A stretch of DNA of 64,000 bases from Microglena sp. YARC (lineage: Eukaryota > Chlorophyta > Chlorophyceae > Chlamydomonadales > Chlamydomonadaceae), in the NCBI GenBank assembly GCA_022414725.1, contig CM039465.1, forward strand, positions 20,713,113 through 20,777,112, written 5' to 3'. The number at the start of each line of letters is the position of its first letter. Within the stretch, counting starts at the first letter, position 1. The notes under the pieces are model-generated. The model saw only the letters and a program-made list of their open reading frames with translations. It was not told the origin of the DNA and did not search any database. The translations under genes were made by a program, and so were the position numbers. Of the stretch, positions 30,901 to 38,395 are shown one piece after another.

Positions 30901-33410
30901 AACTTGAACTTGGTAACATGGCTCCAGCCTTGGGCAGCGTGCCAACAACGTCACCCAGCCCACCTGTCAACAAGAAAGTTTGGGGGAAGTCAGGGCAAGA
31001 GCAAGTTTCTTGAACTTGAACTTGAACTTGAACTTGGTAACATGGCTCCAGCCTTGGGCAGTGTACCGACACCGTCGCCCATCCTGCCAGTCAACAAAAA
31101 GGTTTGGGGCAAGTGTTAGAGACTTGAACTTGAACTTAGTAACATGGCTCCTGCCTGTTCACCAGTGCTTGTTTCTTAAATTGCCTTTCCCGCTTTCAGG
31201 TTAGGCAAGTCTGTTTAAACTGTAAACATGCACACATGTCTCCAGCCTGTAAACATACACACATGTCTCCAGCCTGTAAACATACACACATGTCTCCAGC
31301 CTGTAAACATACACACATATCTCCAGCCTGTAAACATACACACATGTCTCCAGCCTGCAAACATACACACATGTCTCCAGCCTGTAAACATACACACATG
31401 TCTCCAGCCTGTAAACATACACACATGTCTCCAGCCTGTAAACATACACACATGTCTCCAGCCTGTAAACATACACACATGTCTCCAGCCTGTAAACATA
31501 CACACATGTCTCCAGCCTGTAAACATACAAACATGTCTCCAGCCTGTAAACATACACACATGTCTCCAGCCTGTAAACATACACACATGTCTCCAGCCTG
31601 TAAACATGCACACATGTCTCCAGCCTGTAAACATACACACATGTCTCCAGCCTGTAAACATACACACATGTCTCCAGCCTGGGGCAAGTGCTTGTTTCAT
31701 TCATTGCACGGTGGTGGAGAGGCCAGGGAAACCCACTGTTTCTTTTGTGATTGTGATTAGGGTTTCACGAGGAACAACTATGCTGCTCTAGGGTTTCACG
31801 GGGTACAACTATCCTGCTCTAGGGTTCCATGAGGTACAACTATCCTGCTCTAGGGTTTCATGAGGAACATCAATCCTGCTCTAGGGTTTCATGAGGTACA
31901 ACTATCCTGCTCTAGGGTTTCATGAGGAACAACTATCCTGCTCTAGGGTTTCATGAGGAACAACTATCCTGCTCTAGGGTTTCATGAGGTACAACTATCC
32001 TGCTCTAGGGTTTCACGAGGAACAACTATCCTGCTCTAGGGTTTCATGAGGAACAACAATCCTGCTCTAGGTTTTAATGAGGTACAACTATCCTGCTCTA
32101 GGGTTTCATGAGGAACAACTATCCTACTCTAGGGTTTCATGAGGTACAACTATCCTGCTCTAGGGTTTCATGAGGTACAACTATCCTGCTCTAGGGTTTC
32201 ACGAGGTACAACTATCCTGCTCTAGGGTTTCATGAGGTACAACTGTCCTGCTCTAGGGTTTCATGAGGTACAACTATCCTGCTCTAGGGTTTCATGAGGA
32301 ACAACTATCCTGCTCTAGGGTTTCATGAGGTACAACTATCCTGCTCTAGGGTTTCATGAGGAGCAACTATCCTGCTCTAGGGTTTCATGAGGTACAACTT
32401 TCCTGCTCTAGGGTTTCATGACGAACAACTATCCTGCTCTAGGGTTTCATGAGGTACAACTATCCTGCTCTAAGGGCACCTGTCTGTGTGTGTGTTTTAC
32501 AGTCTAGCCGGTATAGGCATAGTCAAATACGCGAAGTAGAATTGCCCAACCTCAAAATCACCCATGCGCACCTATCTTGGACCAGGGTGCACACTCTGCC
32601 CCCATCATGACCACGTTCATACCATCATACCATCATACCATCATATGTAGGGAATGGCAATATGATATCCTATGCACACCTGTCTTGGACATGGGTGCAC
32701 ACTCCGCCCCCATCATGATCACGTTCATAACATTCATACCATCGTATGTAGGGAATGGCAATATGATATCCTATACACACCTGTCTTAGAGCAGGGTGCA
32801 CACTCCGCCCCCACCATGACCACATTCATAACCTTCATACCATCATACCATCATATGTAGGGAATGGCAATATGATATCCTATGCACATCTGTCTTAGAC
32901 CAGGGTGCACACTCTGCCCCCACTATGACCACGATCATACCATTCAGACCATCATACCATCATACCATCATATGTAGGGAATGGCAATATAATATCCTAA
33001 GCACATCTGTCTTAGACCAGGAAGCACACTCCGCCCCAACCATGACCACATTCATACCATTCAGACCATCATACCATCATAAGTAGGGAACGGCAATACA
33101 ATATCTTATGCACACCTGTCTTGGACCAGGGTGCACACTCCGCCCCCACCATGACCACGTTCATAACATTCAGACCGGCAAGTGGTTCCTCCACGTCCTT
33201 GGTTGGAGGAGGAGAAGCAAGAGGCCCCTCCAAGTCTTCTGTTGGCAGAGCAGGAGCAGTTGGGGCACCAATAAATGCCGAGACAGGGATGATGTTGTTG
33301 AGGCAGGGATTGGGAGCGGGGGGTGTTGGCTCAATCTGAGGAGCTGCTTCCTTCTCCCGCTCTGGGATCCTCTTTGGGATTCGGACCGGGGCTCGGACTG
33401 GGGCTACCAT
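15249..33410 (-). CDS. SSII: Soluble starch synthase II, 12 exons (N-terminus incomplete)
   Basis: Glycosyltransferase family 5 enzyme that adds ADP-glucose to alpha-1,4-glucan chains in the plastid. Exons, in transcript order: 33410-33116, 30665-30514, 28805-28775, 27227-27007, 25158-25066, 24167-24012, 23517-23344, 20811-20739, 19336-19210, 17188-16998, 16450-16344, 15335-15249. All introns are GT-AG. Phases match at every junction, and the sum is 1707 nt (568 codons plus TAG). Seen in the protein: [11 protein letters not shown] (ADP-glucose-binding KxGGL motif, near residue 97), [50 protein letters not shown] and the SSII-type tail GMSQDLSW...KAKYQW-like. The tail and the WHVPCGGV segment identify SSII rather than granule-bound, SSI or SSIII types. 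The ATG at 33410 directly follows an acceptor and gives no transit peptide, so upstream exons are expected. Confidence 0.93.
15440..15655. repeat. 38-bp minisatellite in last SSII intron
   Basis: Five to six copies of a unit containing 'cacgtggtattcagggttgttatgggg'. An (AACT)n run follows at 15790-15860. Confidence 0.88.
15900..16335. repeat. Junction array of SSII exon 11 donor edge with family B
   Basis: Units end in 'agctgaaaagaaaaacagaag'. The last two carry full exon 11 ends ('cacctgcaactgcaggaagtcctctttgtgattcctg'). Earlier units (about 15900-16090) keep only 'tcacctgcaattgtaggga', a decayed donor edge. Confidence 0.85.
16344..16450 (-). CDS. SSII: SSII exon 11
   Basis: 107 nt: [20 protein letters not shown], then [16 protein letters not shown]. 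The start is repeated at about 16630-16692, and the end is repeated twice at about 16095-16330. Confidence 0.92.
16815..16985 (-). pseudogene. Partial duplicate of SSII exon 10
   Basis: The 3' half of exon 10 with its donor ('gtctcta...cctgacttatcatgcaaattaaaagg'), lacking the 5' half. It reads [20 protein letters not shown] against [20 protein letters not shown] in the exon. Confidence 0.85.
16998..17188 (-). CDS. SSII: SSII exon 10
   Basis: 191 nt: [40 protein letters not shown], then [14 protein letters not shown]. Includes the C-terminal nucleotide-sugar-binding region. Eight acceptor-edge copies upstream; one partial downstream copy at 16815-16985. Confidence 0.93.
17189..18470. repeat. 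Acceptor-edge array of SSII exon 10
   Basis: Eight degenerate units of about 120 bp. Each contains 'gccatcttgacagaaaatccaacatagctattgcactgatt', which on the minus strand is the exon 10 acceptor and its first codons ([10 protein letters not shown]). The rest of each unit is a TTTAGG-like 'ggtttaggtttgagttctgggtt' spacer. Confidence 0.9.
18570..18670. repeat. C-homopolymer and CAATA repeats
   Basis: C-runs at about 18571-18607, then (ATACA)n. Further (ACAAT)n occurs at 19060-19195. Confidence 0.9.
18724..18952. other. Non-repetitive insert between two exon 9 donor copies, possible solo LTR
   Basis: About 230 bp of higher-complexity sequence beginning 'tgtaacggtac' and ending 'ggtaaaca' (TG...CA), between two copies of the exon 9 donor edge. 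A second 'tgtaacggaac' start occurs at about 43909. No clear target duplication. Confidence 0.3.
19210..19336 (-). CDS. SSII: SSII exon 9
   Basis: 127 nt: [39 protein letters not shown] second acceptor-edge copy follows at 19373-19440; donor-edge copies at 18680-18723 and 18958-19045. Confidence 0.92.
19755..20335. repeat. Family B tandem array, about 105-bp unit
   Basis: Six to seven copies of 'cttctaggcagctccctttccctgtccttgagccacacctgaagctagctagtgcgtttaaaagctgatatgacaagcattc'. Single and partial members occur at about 13630-13770, 14780-14930, 22880-22985, 23210-23330, 28895-29045, 30060-30160, 30290-30390, 39040-39095, 59405-59465 and 60160-60210, in both orientations. Confidence 0.85.
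20475..20700. repeat. (CA)n-rich minisatellite
   Basis: Two 66-bp units 'cacacacacactcgtacgcatgcatacatgcacacacacactttgtacacatacttgcatg' in intron 8 of SSII. Confidence 0.9.
20739..20811 (-). CDS. SSII: SSII exon 8
   Basis: 73 nt: [20 protein letters not shown], then IGRL. The codon for D is split with exon 9. Its acceptor edge seeds the array at 20990-21960. Confidence 0.9.
20820..21960. repeat. Acceptor-edge array of SSII exon 8
   Basis: About 12 units of 60-75 bp: 'gccatccgatggacgggtggagtgtgacgtggcgaggtacaacacagtacaatacagtacaatgca'. The anchor matches the exon 8 acceptor ('gccatctaatagacgggtagagtgtga', 20807-20833). Confidence 0.88.
22036..22065 (+). pseudogene. Inverted copy of SSII exon 7 acceptor edge
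   Basis: 'cttcaggagggtgaatggggtttgcatgag' on the plus strand matches the minus-strand exon 7 start (gcag|GAGGGTGGATGGGGGCTCC...). All other junction copies are in the exon's own orientation. Confidence 0.75.
22110..22325. repeat. (GCAA)n/(GAAA)n microsatellite
   Basis: Imperfect 'aagcaagcaagc' and 'aaggaagaaag' repeats. Confidence 0.92.
22585..22795 (-). repeat. Dispersed repeat family C, copy 1
   Basis: 'caggttgagtagctacttgggctactcaaccctgatttcaggatagttgcgtagcc...' through 'ggaatggcgacagaatggcgacgcgtcgcc'. The same sequence lies inverted at about 35625-35835. A truncated relative with 'ccgcatggcgacgcatggg' is at 49190-49330. Confidence 0.8.
23344..23517 (-). CDS. SSII: SSII exon 7
   Basis: 174 nt, 58 codons: [26 protein letters not shown], then the K-rich end. 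Donor-edge copy at about 23135-23205. Acceptor-edge copies at about 23580 and 23660, plus an inverted one at 22036-22065. Confidence 0.93.
23735..24000. repeat. ACC-rich repeats and exon 6 donor copy
   Basis: Two units of (CCA)n plus 'ttcaaagccctcaccgktgtcttgcactcccatgcatagccatctgagacagcc'. The unit at 23860-23912 is a donor-edge copy of SSII exon 6. Confidence 0.85.
24012..24167 (-). CDS. SSII: SSII exon 6
   Basis: 156 nt, 52 codons, containing [20 protein letters not shown] and VSDGYAWE. Acceptor-edge copies at about 24208-24250, 24450-24490 and 24560-24605; donor-edge copy at 23860-23912. Confidence 0.92.
24168..24690. repeat. GGTGGATGGT array with exon 6 acceptor copies and G33 run
   Basis: A homopolymer of about 33 G at 24249-24281 and (GGTTGGTGGATGGTG)n. 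Three decayed exon 6 starts ('ttgtactcatcactcagttccaggttatctacct') are interspersed. Confidence 0.88.
24870..24990. repeat. (TCTCTT)n/(CT)n microsatellite
   Basis: Pure (CT)n from about 24926 to 24988. Confidence 0.95.
25066..25158 (-). CDS. SSII: SSII exon 5
   Basis: 93 nt, 31 codons: [14 protein letters not shown] then [12 protein letters not shown]. An acceptor-edge array of about 88-bp units runs from 25160 to 25790. Confidence 0.92.
25159..25795. repeat. Acceptor-edge array of SSII exon 5
   Basis: Six full units and a partial one, about 88 bp each, of 'gtagtcgtggtaatgagcctgcaagagcaaagcagagactggttatgttggcag...'. The first half is the exon 5 acceptor with codons AHYRDY. Unit-to-unit identity is high, so the amplification is recent. 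Confidence 0.92.
26005..26210 (+). mobile_element. tRNA-derived SINE, copy 1
   Basis: A box TGGTCTAGTGG at 26018-26028 and B box GGTTCTATTCC at 26062-26072 (one mismatch to consensus). Then a conserved body, 'gttgcaggtcgttgtcaaccgcgatggtagcttg...ccacgccccaccaggcgtt', shared by all copies. Confidence 0.82.
26310..26575. repeat. ATAAATA-rich tandem repeat
   Basis: Units of 'catgatagtaaggagataaataaatataataaatacaataaataaatcaata' in SSII intron 4. Confidence 0.85.
27007..27227 (-). CDS. SSII: SSII exon 4
   Basis: 221 nt; contains [32 protein letters not shown] and [16 protein letters not shown]. Acceptor-edge copies at about 27266-27440 and a donor-edge copy at about 26900-26955. Confidence 0.93.
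27230..27580. repeat. Acceptor-edge array of SSII exon 4 with GGTTGGTGGG repeats
   Basis: Copies of 'gtcgatgaaaacgtaatcaact' at 27268 and of a longer exon piece at 27333-27440. The long copy reads [15 protein letters not shown] on the minus strand. Confidence 0.85.
27705..28765. repeat. (GCCAA)n minisatellite in SSII intron 3
   Basis: More than 20 units of 'aggatcatgaggccaggccaagccaagccaaa', with a higher-order block of five near-identical 46-bp units at 28530-28750. Confidence 0.92.
28775..28805 (-). CDS. SSII: SSII exon 3, 31-nt micro-exon
   Basis: Encodes [10 protein letters not shown], between 'gctttgcag' and ACG|GTGAGT. Phase 0 in and 1 out join both neighbours and rebuild the SSII 'V-[KR]-Y-F-H-A-x-I-D' strand. 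Confidence 0.88.
29050..29260. repeat. TAGAATA minisatellite
   Basis: Imperfect 'cctagaatagaataaa' repeats. Confidence 0.85.
29268..29425. repeat. Dispersed repeat family D, two copies
   Basis: 'cggtgcaagcaaacgggctggccccctcaacttcac' twice. An inverted single copy lies at about 38420-38485, and a further one at about 56875-56935. Confidence 0.75.
29450..29665. repeat. Dispersed repeat family E, copy 1
   Basis: 'ctagtttttaccccgttttagcgaaattatggctat...aaaacgctgcccctggaggag...ccactttcagatttgaaaaag'. It matches 35860-36065 in the same orientation. A more distant relative is near 39880-40085. Confidence 0.8.
29803..30010 (-). mobile_element. tRNA-derived SINE, copy 2
   Basis: On the minus strand: A box TGGTCTACTGG (29991-29981), B box GGATCGAATCT (29947-29937), then the shared body ending in 'ccacgccccaccaagcgtcat'. 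Located in SSII intron 2. Confidence 0.82.
30514..30665 (-). CDS. SSII: SSII exon 2
   Basis: 152 nt. Completes the [10 protein letters not shown] motif across the splice (codon G|GC) and encodes [15 protein letters not shown]. Three acceptor-edge copies lie upstream at about 30780-31100. Confidence 0.92.
30700..31110. repeat. Acceptor-edge array of SSII exon 2
   Basis: Three copies of 'cttgggcagtgtgccaacaacgtcacccagcccacctgtcaacaagaaagtttg' (about 30810, 30925, 31055). They are linked by (CTTGAA)n 'cttgaacttgaacttggtaacatgg'. Confidence 0.9.
31205..31685. repeat. 27-bp minisatellite, 17-18 near-identical copies
   Basis: Unit 'catacacacatgtctccagcctgtaaa'. Length is divisible by three, so all frames stay open on both strands; not a gene. 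Confidence 0.97.
31755..32475. repeat. 31-bp minisatellite, about 22 copies
   Basis: Unit 'ctctagggtttcatgaggtacaactatcctg' with variants tac/aac. In SSII intron 1. Confidence 0.97.
32560..33110. repeat. Donor-edge array of SSII exon 1
   Basis: Five units of about 105-115 bp. Each contains 'gcacacctgtcttggaccagggtgcacactccgcccccatcatgaccacgttcat', which is the exon 1 end (MVGAECTPWSKT-like) with its donor. The linker is 'accatcataccatcatatgtagggaatggcaatatgatatcctat', resembling MITE family M ends. Confidence 0.92.
33116..33410 (-). CDS. SSII: SSII exon 1 of the resolved set
   Basis: 295 nt between 'cccacaacag' and ACAG|GTGTGC. A Pro/Ala/Glu-rich linker, then [15 protein letters not shown], the opening beta strand and loop of the GT5 domain. 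Copies of both edges surround it: acceptor edge at 33420-34130, donor edge at 32560-33110. Confidence 0.9.
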
Positions 33411-34130
33411 CTGTTGTGGGGAGTAGGGTGCAGGGTGTGGGGAGTAGGTTGCAGGGTGTGGGGTGTAGGGTGGGTGGTGACTCCGGATTGGACTGGGGCT
33501 TGGACTGGGGCTACCATCTGTTGTGGGGAGTAAGGTGCAGGGTGTGGGGAGTAGGTTGCAGGGTGTGGGGAGTAGGTTGCAGGGTGTGGGGTGTAGGGTG
33601 GGTGGAGACTCCGGATTGGACTGGGGCTTGGACTGGGGCTACCATCTGTTGTGGGGAGTAAGGTGCAGGGTGTGGGGTCATTGGGGTGTAGGGTGTAGGC
33701 TGTGGGCTGAAGGGTGAAGGGTGCAGGTTGTTGGACGTGGGGTGTAGAGTGGGTGGTGGGTGGTGATTTGGGATTGGACTGGGGCTTGAACTGAGGCTAC
33801 AATCTGTTGTGGGGACTAGGATGTAGGGTGTGGGGTGTAGGTTTCAGGGTTTTGAGCTGGGGTGTAGGGAGGGTGGTGGGTTGTGACTTGGGATCGGCCT
33901 GGGGCTCCGACTGGGGCTACCATCTGTTGTGGGGAGTAGGGTGTGGGGAGTAGGGTGTAGGGTGTGGGGTGCAGGGTGCAGGGTGCTGGGCTGAGGTGAG
34001 TGATGGGTGGTGACTTGGTATTGGACTGGGGCTACCATATATTGCAGTGAGTAGGGTGCAGGGTGTTGGGCTGGGTGGGTGGTGGGTGGTGGGTGGGGCT
34101 CGGACTGGGGCTACAACCTGTTGAGCACAG
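33411..34130. repeat. Acceptor-edge array of SSII exon 1
   Basis: About six to seven units of 'ggactggggcttggactggggctaccatctgttgtggggagtag' followed by (GTGCAGGGTGTGGGGA)n. The anchor is the acceptor CAACAG|ATGGTAGCCCCAGTCC. Confidence 0.9.
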
Positions 34131-34384
34131 GGTTGCTCTTATAGCAATTCAACGGATGATTTGGATTTTGATATTTCGAAACAGGTCCTACTTCGTAGTT
34201 TGTACCTCAGATTTATGAGTTTGTAGTGTGTACCCTCAGAGTTGGCTTGAAATTCTGAGAATTCTGAGAGTCTCCCCTGTTGGGGAGAATTGTTGTAAAT
34301 TGGTCCTGGAGAAGTAGAGGTAAGAGGTACGACCTGCGGCTACTGATTCCAAATCTTATGCTGAATTGCTACACGGAAAGAAAC

Positions 34385-34438
34385 CAGTCAAGCGTGTTAT
34401 GCAGCACCATGGTTCTCCGAATGGCCTCCAGGGTGATG
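34385..34438 (-). CDS. Possible upstream SSII exon
   Basis: On the minus strand 'ggctgctag|CATCACCCTGGAGGCC' begins an open stretch reading ITLEAIRRTM before a possible donor (CATG|GTGCTG). A second copy of the putative acceptor edge is present at about 34630-34665, the pattern seen at proven exons. The end is uncertain and no family match helps. Confidence 0.3.
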
Positions 34439-34724
34439 CTAGCAGCCTTTTTTTTAAGGTAATATTTATTACAAATTCGAATTCTTTGCGAAACATTTAT
34501 TGCACTTGGCACTAAAATTATGTTGTTTGTCCAACATATAACCATAGTAATTCATGTTCTGGTGTAAGCTCCAAATCGGTCCTTCGACGGATTTTGACAC
34601 ATAACGAGTCCACCAAATGTACCCAGACAGGGACCCCTCAGGGTGATGCTAGCAGCTTTTTTTTACGGATTTTTTTACGGATTTTACGGATTTTTTTGGC
34701 GGATGTTTTAGATTCACCCCGTTG

Positions 34725-34865
34725 TCCGTCTGTGCGTCCGACGACCGAGATGAGGCCTGACATGTCAGCCAACTGTCTCATAACTAATTGGCTTTGGTCA
34801 GCTCCATTCTGTTGCCACCTATCGTTCCGTTGCCAACGCTCTCCGCCAATTTTCCGCGTCGCTTG
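34725..34865 (-). repeat. Dispersed repeat family A, copy 3
   Basis: Reverse complement of 'gttggcaacggaa...gccaattagttatgagacagttggctgacatgtcagg'; lacks the hairpin end. Confidence 0.75.
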
Positions 34866-35019
34866 CGACTTTCAGTTTTTTTTCTTCTGGGAGACCATAT
34901 TTGAGAGAGTGTTTGGTGTTTAGAAGGCCTGTTTTTTGCTTGCGACGCTGCATAGTCTTGTTTTACCCGAGAAAGCGACCCTGCAGGGCTCTAACGTCAC
35001 ACCCCAAAATACCAAGCCT

Positions 35020-35340
35020 TGGTATTACTTGTAGCACAAGTGCTACGTTGCACACCTTGAAGGTGTGCAATATAGCACTTGTGGTATTACTTGTAGCACA
35101 AGTGCTACGTTGCACACCTTGAAGGTGTGCAATATAGCACTTGTGGTATTACTTGTAGCACAAGTGCTACGTTGCACACCTTGAAGGTGTGCAATATAGC
35201 AATTGTGGTATTACTTGTAGCACAAGTGCTACGTTGCACACCTTGAAGGTGTGCAATATAGCACTGTGGTATTACTTGTAGCTCAAGTGCTACGTTGCAC
35301 ACCTTGAAGGTGTGCAATATAGCACTTGTGCTACAAGTAG
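35020..35340. repeat. 62-bp tandem repeat with internal hairpin, five copies
   Basis: Unit 'tggtattacttgtagcacaagtgctacgttgcacaccttgaaggtgtgcaatatagcacttg'. It contains two inverted repeats ('gtagcacaagtgctac' and 'tgcacaccttgaaggtgtgca'). Followed by (GGATT)n at 35365-35435. Confidence 0.95.
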
Positions 35341-35624
35341 CATTTGAAGTAAAATCCTGGCTGGGTTGTGTTGTGTTGTGTTGGATTGGATTGGACTGGA
35401 TTGGATCAGATTGGATTGGATTGGATTGGATTAAATTGTTGCATGGTTTCTCAGCCAACTCCGGGCTGCCCACCGCCTTCCAAGTCCAAGTCCCCCGTGC
35501 CATAGCCACGAAAAGTAGGGAGCACGCTAGACTGGATTGACTAGGATTCCGTTACCTGCGCTGTTGTTGTCACAGTCATCAGTCAGTCAGGTAGTTCAGA
35601 GCAGAAGCAGGGATTTTTTTTCCG

Positions 35625-35835
35625 ACGACGCGTCGCCATTCCGTCGCCATTCCGTCGAATGCTGCACCCACCAGACCCCTCGATACCAGAACGCGCTGCC
35701 CCCCCGACCCCTCCAGGCTCCGCGCTTCGCGCTCCGCCATACGATGGCTACGCAACTGTCCTGAAATGAGGGTTGAGTAGCTCAAGTAGCTACTCAACCT
35801 GGACAGCAGAAATCTGAAATAAAAAACACTGAGAG
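35625..35835 (+). repeat. Dispersed repeat family C, copy 2
   Basis: Inverted relative to 22585-22795 and similar in length; includes 'gttgagtagctcaagtagctactcaac'. Confidence 0.8.
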
Positions 35836-35859
35836 CAGAAGCAGGGATTTTGTTCCCCG

Positions 35860-36065
35860 CTCTATATGGCGATCGCTAGTTTTGACCCTGTTTCAGCGAA
35901 ATTATCGCTATAAAAAAAGTTTATTTTTATTTTGTCCTTAATAGCCCTAAAAAGCTACCAAAAGCTACAGAAAGTACCAAAACGCTGTCCCTGAAGGAGC
36001 CCTGAAACCATAATGATAGAAGAACCCCACTTTCAAATTTGAAAAAAAAATCACAGAGCAGAAGA
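35860..36065. repeat. Dispersed repeat family E, copy 2
   Basis: Direct relative of 29450-29665, beginning 'gcgatcgctagttttgaccctg'. Confidence 0.8.
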
Positions 36066-36369
36066 GATTAGCCCATGCGTAAAGTTTATGAGGTCATTTG
36101 ATTGGTTACTTGATCATTTGAATAATCGAATAGTGACATATTTCATTGTCTGATTGTTTGATGGTTTGATAGTTTGATCATTTGTATAAATAGATAAATT
36201 GATCAACTGATAAATTGTTGTCTGAGAAATTGATTATTTGATTAATTAGGTAAATTGGTTGTTTTGATTGTTTGTTTCGATTAACTTTGGGTGTTGCACA
36301 GCAGCCTGGCCAACACGCTTCTTCGAGAGTTACCTGGCCATGCAACCCCATAACGGCTGACGCTATAAT

Positions 36370-36470
36370 GAGTAGGGATAGGCATATCATATGATGGTGA
36401 CCAGTGTCGTTGTGATCACCAGCGCCGTCACCATCATATGATAGGGACCAGCATATCATGTGATGGTGAC
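36370..36470. mobile_element. Rearranged fragments of MITE family M
   Basis: 'tagggataggcatatcatatgatggtgacc' and 'tagggaccagcatatcatgtgatggtgac' occur without intact ends. Confidence 0.65.
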
Positions 36471-36537
36471 GGAAGGAGAACTCACTAGAGCTCTGGAGGA
36501 CAACGCATACAGCTTGGAAGGTACAGGGACCAATGAG

Positions 36538-36715
36538 TAGGGACCGGCATATCATATGACGTTGACCAAAGGCGAGTATGATATCATATGATATCATACA
36601 AATTGCATCATTTGATATTGTACATGAATGGTAACTTAAGCCTAGTCAGACTGACTGCATCATATGATATCATATCATGACATGTTATCATATGATATCA
36701 TATTGCCTGTCCCTA
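36538..36715. mobile_element. Palindromic hAT-type MITE, family M (178 bp)
   Basis: Ends TAGGGACCGGCA and reverse complement TAGGGACAGGCA. Flanks CCAATGAG and CTAATGAG form an 8-bp duplication with one difference. Confidence 0.9.
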
Positions 36716-36740
36716 CTAATGAGCCCGCTGCCATGCTCAC

Positions 36741-36818
36741 CTGCAAAGTCGCCGATCTATCTGCTATCAGGTCCATCCTCCGCATCAGCTCAGCCTGCCT
36801 CGCCCGTCGCTCTCCGAT
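36741..36818 (-). CDS. Possible upstream exon, perhaps SSII
   Basis: 78 nt, 26 codons, between 'catgatcag' and GCAG|GTGAGC: IGERRARQAELMRRMDLIAD, then RSATLQ. Helical and charged. Phase 0 at both ends would fit SSII exon 1, but with 3.3 kb between them the link is only inference. Confidence 0.4.
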
Positions 36819-36831
36819 CTGATCATGGGGG

Positions 36832-37384
36832 GCGTGGGAATTCTAGATCAGTGGTGCATGGTGCCCGGATGGCGTAATGGCGCGGTACAAGTACAGTGTC
36901 CAGTCGACAAACATTACGCAATTGAAGGGCAGCGTTCGACCTCGGCGACGTTGAGCGCCATAGGAAGGACCGAAACAACAACTAGGGAAACCCTAATGGG
37001 CATGGACAGGACACCGGATTCCGACAGTTCCAGCCACCTAGGCGCATGCGGCCAGCTGCAGTCCAACCCGGCATTCCCATGGATCTAAAGCACTGTATAC
37101 AGCGCAAAGCACTGCACAAATCGCATGGGACGCTATTTAGCAACGTATGAATCCAGAGTATTGAGTGATCTGTCCCCCGCCAGGGTGCGCCCTTGTTAGA
37201 CGACCGTCGATTCCAACAGAGTCGTTTAGACAGCTCGAGACAACCACGGCATGCAAACCCATACGCACCACCTCCTTAAGAACCTGGTGGTGAACATCCT
37301 CGGCTACTCTGGGGACTGTAGGGGAAAGGTGGTGGTGGTGGTGGGTGGGGGTGGGTGGGGGTGCGTGGGGTGCGTGGGGGGCGT

Positions 37385-37428
<44 letters not shown>

Positions 37429-38250
37429 CGAAACAAATGCATTGTGAACTTTTCGCCGCCCAGGGATAGCGGTTCGAGCGTCCACGCAAAGCATGTGAAC
37501 GTTCATCAGTCGTGGAATAGTCCACCACCGCGTACCTAGGCTCGCACTGCGGTCCCTGTGCAGCTTGGTACCCAGCCCTCCATGGCGCGGGCCTTAGCTT
37601 GCGAGTTGAGCGTTGCCTGCAAGCATTCTGCTACGTGTCTCCAGAGGGCGGACTAGGAGTAAGGCACACGAAACACGGAAGTGGCTAAAAGTGGACAGGC
37701 GAGGCCTAGGTTTGTAATCGATGTCAGGTTACAGGGAGCGTGGAGAGAGCTCTTGGTGGTGAATGGTTGCAGATCCGGTTGAAAGCGAGGCTCCGACACC
37801 CTTCGGATGAGGGACCAACGCCAACGGCCACGGCGGGAATTCCGGGCGGTTTGCGTTGTGTTGAATTGTGCTGACCAGGTGCTGACTTGGCTTCCTGGTT
37901 AACGCTTTGATCTATGGTGCCCGAGCTACCGGTGTTTATCTGGCCTTGTACACCGGGGGGGGGAGGGGGGGGGGGGGGGGGGGGGGTCCCCACTGTCCTC
38001 TCTTAATCAACCGAATATAGGTTTGTTAAATAAATAGAGCGCCTAGAACATGAAATGCGTTTCAAATTATAATGTCCTGTATCTGACGAGGATAAAAATA
38101 TTTTTCTACAAACTGGAAATGAACCTGAATTAAGCTGAATTGGTTGATGCAGACTCAGACGCTGATCATGAATCCCAATTCCTTTCAAGGACGGAAATAA
38201 TTTAATGGGAATGGGATGACGATTTAATAATATTACAGAATGAAATCATA
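36832..38250. other. No recognisable gene; poly-G tracts
   Basis: Higher-complexity sequence with no recognised protein. It is interrupted by long G-runs at about 37384-37427 and 37957-37986, preceded by (GGTGGGG)n. Confidence 0.6.
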
Positions 38251-38254
38251 ACTG

Positions 38255-38395
38255 TAGCACTACCTCAGGGCCACCATCCATAACACTATTTCTTGGGTTC
38301 ATGTCATCAATGCCTTTTCTCTTCAGCATTTCCTGTCACGGTTGGGCAAGTCCCTTTATCTTATATTGCCTACCCTTGGACTGTAACATACATAT
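38255..38395 (+). repeat. Dispersed repeat family F, copy
   Basis: 'ctgtagcactacctcagggcc...catcaatgcc...tcacggttgggcaagtcccttta...cctacccttggactgtaacatac'. Full relatives at 42358-42495 and 49977-50118. The 'gggcaagtcccttt...cctggactgtaac' half recurs at 47165-47225, 62715-62775 and, inverted, at 17300, 17530, 22450, 50545, 61200 and 61318. Confidence 0.8.

Noticed and set aside
31196..31791. Five overlapping repeat-protein ORFs
   Set aside because: The 27-bp unit has a length divisible by three, so frames stay open by arithmetic.
31205..32475. CRISPR-like regular arrays
   Set aside because: No unique spacers: the whole unit repeats head to tail. The context is a eukaryotic intron.
34594..34923. 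ORF of 109 codons
   Set aside because: It runs through dispersed family A on its non-conserved strand and a T-rich stretch; no coding signature.
35020..35340. CRISPR array or tRNA cluster
   Set aside because: Units are contiguous without spacers, and the hairpins do not fold as cloverleafs.
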